Shown: positions 7,301-7,658 of the stretch, one piece after another
How positions within the stretch are numbered: position 1 is the stretch's first letter
Layout of the letters: each line of letters begins with the position of its first letter
Origin: an uncultured Ruminococcus sp.
GTDB lineage: Bacteria > Bacillota > Clostridia > Oscillospirales > Ruminococcaceae
Assembly: GCA_947175975.1 (NCBI GenBank)
Contig: CAMWOX010000068.1
Coordinates: 1-7,658, forward strand
DNA length: 7,658 nt
Direction: 5' to 3'
Made by a program: the position numbers and the translations under genes
Notes under the pieces: model-generated
Told to the model about the DNA's origin: nothing
Seen by the model: only the letters and a program-made list of their open reading frames with translations
Database searches by the model: none

Positions 7301-7658
7301 CATCCGGTAGAACTGGAACAGGATGCCCTTTCTGAATGGATCGAACAGTTGGAAGATTACGAGATCACACAGCCATTTGCACAGCTAACCAGGAAAATTT
7401 ATCGTCTGTTACCGGAAGAATCCGGAAAAACAGCTGTTCAGCGATTCTCTGGAAATGAAATGGGAAATATTTCTCTTGCCGGAAAGATGCTCAAAGCCGA
7501 GTGGAGCAAGGGGGATGCGCAGGATGGCGGTGCATTCTATGAATTTACAAGAATGGATATTGCCAGTCAGAAAAAATCCAAAGACGGCAAAATGCAGTAT
7601 ACTGGCTACTATGTAGAATTGGCTTTTGAAGGTATGTATATTGCAGTCAGCTTTGAAG
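4391..7658 (+). CDS. DUF4132 domain-containing protein (MolR/YehI-like), 3' end outside window
   Basis: The frame stays open from ATG 4391 to the right edge, giving 1089 complete codons with no stop. The C-terminal quarter carries DUF4132 landmarks: L857-P-K-P-G followed by acidic residues and a lysine-rich helix, R902-K-W leading into GW and F-x-x-x-P, FRYTEDG from about 940, H971-P-V-E-L, and D989-Y-E with QPF near 994-996. Before that, the protein is a long helical stretch; about 745-830 reads like HEAT-type repeats (A-A-E-A-V-K-A-L-A then R-S-A-A-N-A-A-L). A tetratyrosine run (149-152) stands out in the N-terminal part. I see no WGR domain at the N-terminus. Full members are often 1000-1300 residues, so only the end should be missing. 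E. coli MolR was linked to molybdate metabolism by name, but no molybdate-binding feature is visible. ATG 4394 is an equally possible start. Family firm, function unknown. Confidence 0.93.
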   Translation, partial: MMYVNKAVPGEQFARLTEALQAYGILEDTLKIVREYLNPENPRNNALLEQIPAYDFSRTQNDYQRWDVLKKAIQKEINRLNQTELFERYILICEAIAGVYCIKLAILELPGGYEEIIKLMRNAFQTRYGNTADARVTACLATYYASWRYYYYSFRNFVREFLEDPNRNNEAVAYAQDYSAKLYLVLLALHEVNLQEKNLIFKPSAHLKKELLQHMDELAKYKWNTSEMKLYMFVAMVEASCLDEKYLQMLDLTVQNNHALIGEIATEAVRIFEKTEEHIFHRLNALSVTDPKYISFVMNNAYIAKFSGKDKLLKQIAKKFPFEFRTQIVKETNCTMAENMKKIYLSVHPDSDFSFAIQEKSQLRCMNILVQDRNFKSEVTNFLNGTLSMEEFLEILPKLQKHYFGTDFIQYTKAYGMDDFAERCICCYAFLSENQKYSMNQVLGFHIEKNEKKYIDILRKNHVPTEFILNSCAAYAMDYYTDATKTEAKDRIIKVCASYMDEVVAVDSKQLTADARCLYVQILGENGKYKYLSELFAMASDSSKNVRNVLINYLPEPTDPCNEKLLALLQAKKIAQREVAIGLLEKKFPDCWREHVQKAFEIEKNQKLQARLGTLLGAEIPEEVKQATSENLVDSLTKGNKGKKTDWLFKNAYTPVYFKNHLEVTEKYLQAIVNCYAGMSIGNYERSPQADQLAADLISTDLERFAQEVFSRWLDQGAAAKAKWVLYFTAIHGGMDAIQVIQHYIKDWSEHSRGAIAAEAVKALAYNGSSAALMQVDAMARKFKNKQVRSAANAALQQAADILGITREELADKIIPDLGFDETLCRVFDYGTRQFQVYLTPALELEIYEGEKKFKNLPKPGTKDDPEKSAQAVKDFKDMKKQMKAAIQSQKSRLEYALLCDRKWTVQGWKDLFIKKPVMHCFAIGLIWGVYENQKLIQTFRYTEDGSFNTSDSDEYTFPEDIESIRIGLVHPVELEQDALSEWIEQLEDYEITQPFAQLTRKIYRLLPEESGKTAVQRFSGNEMGNISLAGKMLKAEWSKGDAQDGGAFYEFTRMDIASQKKSKDGKMQYTGYYVELAFEGMYIAVSFE

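Noticed and set aside
4391..7658. Molybdate regulation as the function of the DUF4132 protein, from the MolR name
   Set aside because: No molybdate-binding or DNA-binding domain is visible, and the neighbours are not molybdate transport or cofactor genes; the name alone is not evidence.
1..7658. CRISPR array, tRNA, rRNA, insertion sequence or prophage gene
   Set aside because: No direct repeat-spacer pattern, cloverleaf, transposase or phage protein was found; nearly all bases are coding in four long genes.

Overview
The window holds four co-directional, tightly packed genes on the + strand. The first is cut by the left edge and the last by the right edge, so this is the interior of one operon. 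No tRNA, rRNA, CRISPR array, mobile element, promoter or terminator could be supported. The only non-coding DNA is two short gaps (2334-2348 and 4371-4390). Moderate GC content, strong AAGGAGG-type ribosome binding sites, and a mix of AGA and CGG arginine codons suggest a Clostridia-type Firmicute, perhaps Ruminococcus-like. That assignment is an inference from style, not from a marker gene.

Layout: (1) positions 1-1185, the C-terminal half of a DUF5682 family protein. (2) 1179-2333, a von Willebrand factor A (VWA) protein with an intact metal-binding (MIDAS) site, overlapping gene 1 by 7 bases. (3) 2349-4370, a SWIM zinc-finger protein with two SWIM motifs. (4) 4391 to the end, a DUF4132 protein with at least 1089 residues visible. 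This last reading frame is open to the window edge and so has no stop here.

Together these match a conserved but functionally obscure bacterial module: MoxR-type AAA+ ATPase, DUF5682, VWA, SWIM, DUF4132. From memory, its E. coli counterparts are yehL, yehM, yehP, yehQ and molR/yehI. The expected MoxR ATPase is not in the window and should lie just upstream. By analogy with other MoxR-VWA pairs, the ATPase and VWA protein would act as a chaperone-like remodelling pair. The SWIM protein could bind nucleic acid or protein, the helical DUF4132 protein could be a large scaffold or effector, and DUF5682 could be an enzyme-like component. The biochemical role of the whole is not established. The points most worth attention are the intact four-part module, the duplicated SWIM finger, the placement of DUF4132 at the downstream end, and a compositional shift inside the DUF4132 gene.
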